41,151 nt of DNA from contig CAYUXW010000013.1 of NCBI GenBank assembly GCA_964449115.1, forward strand, positions 1-41,151, in the 5' to 3' direction. Origin of the DNA: UBA1783 sp964449115 (lineage in GTDB: Bacteria > Bacillota_I > Bacilli_A > Erysipelotrichales > Erysipelotrichaceae). Position 1 is the first letter of the stretch, and the number at the start of each line of letters is the position of its first letter. The translations under genes were made by a program, and so were the position numbers. Shown here piece by piece: positions 40,208 through 41,151 of the stretch. A model generated the notes under the pieces. That model did no database searches, had not been told where the DNA came from, and worked only from the letters and a program-made list of their open reading frames with translations.

Positions 40208-41046
40208 AACCAAGTATTGTATGGCAAACTGACTTTAGTTTAACCTGGGGGGCAGTAAACAGTATGCGTGGTGTTGTCAAACAAGTTGACAGTGAATTGC
40301 AGTGTTATGACATTACTCACGATATTGAACAATACAACATTCTAGCTGCTTCTAGAGAATTGATGTATGTTGAACCTTTCTGGCCTAAGGGAACCATCTT
40401 TGTCAGTGTTGTTGATCCTGGTGTTGGAACACCAAGAAAAGCCTGTGTGGCCTTGTTAAATGATGGCAACTATGTCGTTACTCCTGATAATGGTACTTTA
40501 ACTCACCTGTTCTATAATGTTGGGGTAAAAGAAGTCAGAGAAATTGACACTACTATTAACAGATATAAAGGTACTGAAGAGGTCTCCGTGTTCCACGGTC
40601 GTGATATCTTTGCCTATGCTGCAGCAAGATTGGCAAGTGGAATTATTTCTTTTGAAGAAGTCGGCCCTTCTTATCCAGTAGAGGAAATTATTGTAGAAGA
40701 CTACGCTTATTTAAGAGCTGATGTTACGGATACTGACATAACAGGTATTGTGACCAGTGTTTCAGATCATTTTGGTTCTATTATCTTTAATGTATTGACC
40801 AAAGATTTCAATAATGTCGGTTATAGTCATGGTGATATTGTTCATGTTAAAATCACTCATGAAGATAAAGTCTATTTTGAAGATGATGTTCTATATGAAA
40901 AATCATTTGGTTATGTTGATGTAAATCAACCCATTTTATACAATTCCAGTAGCAACTATATCTCTATTGGTTTAAATCAAAATAATTTCAGAGATACCTA
41001 TCACATCAAAGATGGTAAAGACTGGGTTGTAGAATTATCAAAATAA
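40204..41046 (+). CDS. SAM hydroxide adenosyltransferase family protein (DUF62), copy 3
   Basis: 280 residues. It is close to copy 2, including nearly identical DNA around EPFWPKGT and SVVDPGVG, which indicates a recent tandem duplication. The triad is kept (Asp71, Arg78, His131 in VFHGRD), but the N-terminal TDFG is TDFS and the FGNxxTN motif is FGSIIFN, so SAM contacts may be changed. It could have a different substrate or form mixed oligomers with copy 2. It starts within the copy 2 stop (ATGA). Confidence 0.87.
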   Translation: MKPSIVWQTDFSLTWGAVNSMRGVVKQVDSELQCYDITHDIEQYNILAASRELMYVEPFWPKGTIFVSVVDPGVGTPRKACVALLNDGNYVVTPDNGTLTHLFYNVGVKEVREIDTTINRYKGTEEVSVFHGRDIFAYAAARLASGIISFEEVGPSYPVEEIIVEDYAYLRADVTDTDITGIVTSVSDHFGSIIFNVLTKDFNNVGYSHGDIVHVKITHEDKVYFEDDVLYEKSFGYVDVNQPILYNSSSNYISIGLNQNNFRDTYHIKDGKDWVVELSK

Positions 41047-41060
41047 ATTGATATTAAGTT

Positions 41061-41080
41061 TATAATAGTTAAAAAGGTGA
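41061..41080 (+). promoter_or_regulatory. -10 box and ribosome binding site without a following start codon
   Basis: TATAAT at 41061-41066 and AAAAAGGTGAT at 41070-41080. The same -10 / GGTGAT arrangement stands before prfA and the NADAR gene, where an ATG follows within 10 bases. Here no ATG, GTG or TTG opens a frame at that distance; GTG ATT TAA stops at once. Confidence 0.4.
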
Positions 41081-41106
41081 TTTAAATTTAAAGGGCAACC
41101 GAGAAA

Positions 41107-41147
41107 TTTTAGGGTTTGTTCCAATCTTTTAGGGTCACTTTTAGGGT
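41107..41147 (+). repeat. Three TTTTAGGGT direct repeats at the window edge
   Basis: TTTTAGGGT at 41107-41115, 41127-41135 and 41139-41147 (steps of 20 and 12). Repeated short sites at one end are common in insertion sequence termini such as the IS21 group, where they bind the transposase. The element itself would lie beyond the window, so the identity is open. Confidence 0.5.
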
Positions 41148-41151
41148 GAGA

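Noticed and set aside
41107..41147. Telomere-like TTTTAGGG repeats
   Set aside because: Only three copies with uneven spacing in an otherwise bacterial context; a mobile element end or binding sites are more likely.
1..41151. tRNA or rRNA genes, CRISPR arrays, prophage genes
   Set aside because: None seen: no cloverleaf with conserved TTCGA arms, no regularly spaced repeats and no phage structural genes. A computed search (tRNAscan, CRISPR finder) would be needed to be certain.

Overview
The window looks like a housekeeping-rich chromosomal stretch of a low-GC Gram-positive bacterium (Bacillota), perhaps from the Erysipelotrichia side. The evidence is AT-rich codon use, strong AGGAGG-type ribosome binding sites, a stand-alone HPr, an RNA polymerase delta subunit, DivIC, MurA, a DegV protein, an ECF vitamin-type transporter and many promoters with an extended -10 (TGnTATAAT). 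The exact genus is inference. No rRNA, tRNA, CRISPR array or complete mobile element was seen, and no gap between genes exceeds 300 bases.

Layout. 1-4247: a partial TldD-type protease, phosphoglucomutase, HPr and an MFS permease, all on the minus strand. 4315-8562: murA, rpmE, then a nucleoside hydrolase, a shortened nucleoside-hydrolase-like pseudoenzyme and a radical SAM protein. 8630-19421: murQ, argS, a 45-residue membrane protein, DegV, DUF554, an amidohydrolase, a zinc ribbon protein, a metallophosphoesterase, prfA-prmC, a DUF4236 protein and rpoE. 19523-23181: an operon of an HD hydrolase, a degenerate lipoate-ligase-like protein and a YczE-like membrane protein, divergent from purine nucleoside phosphorylase. 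23374-27669: a two-component system next to a membrane glycosyltransferase operon, with matching TTAAGA repeats in front of both. 27932-30965: a three-gene glycerol-3-phosphate/FAD oxidoreductase operon. 31036-35133: an AI-2E family membrane protein, gpmI, a small multidrug export protein, a NADAR protein and DivIC.

The most interesting region is 35252-41046. Three paralogues of the SAM hydroxide adenosyltransferase (DUF62, SAM hydrolase) family surround a complete ECF transporter (S component, fused double ATPase, T component). The transporter part has its own strong promoter and a leader of about 109 nt containing a terminator-like hairpin, so it may be controlled by attenuation or a riboswitch. 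All three paralogues keep the Asp-Arg-His triad of SAM hydrolases but differ in SAM-contacting motifs. The physical link suggests that uptake of an unknown small molecule is tied to an adenosyl/SAM-related reaction.

At the right edge (41061-41151) a -10 box and ribosome binding site are not followed by a start codon; instead three TTTTAGGGT repeats appear. This looks like the end of a mobile element inserted at the start of a gene, but the window ends before this can be settled.
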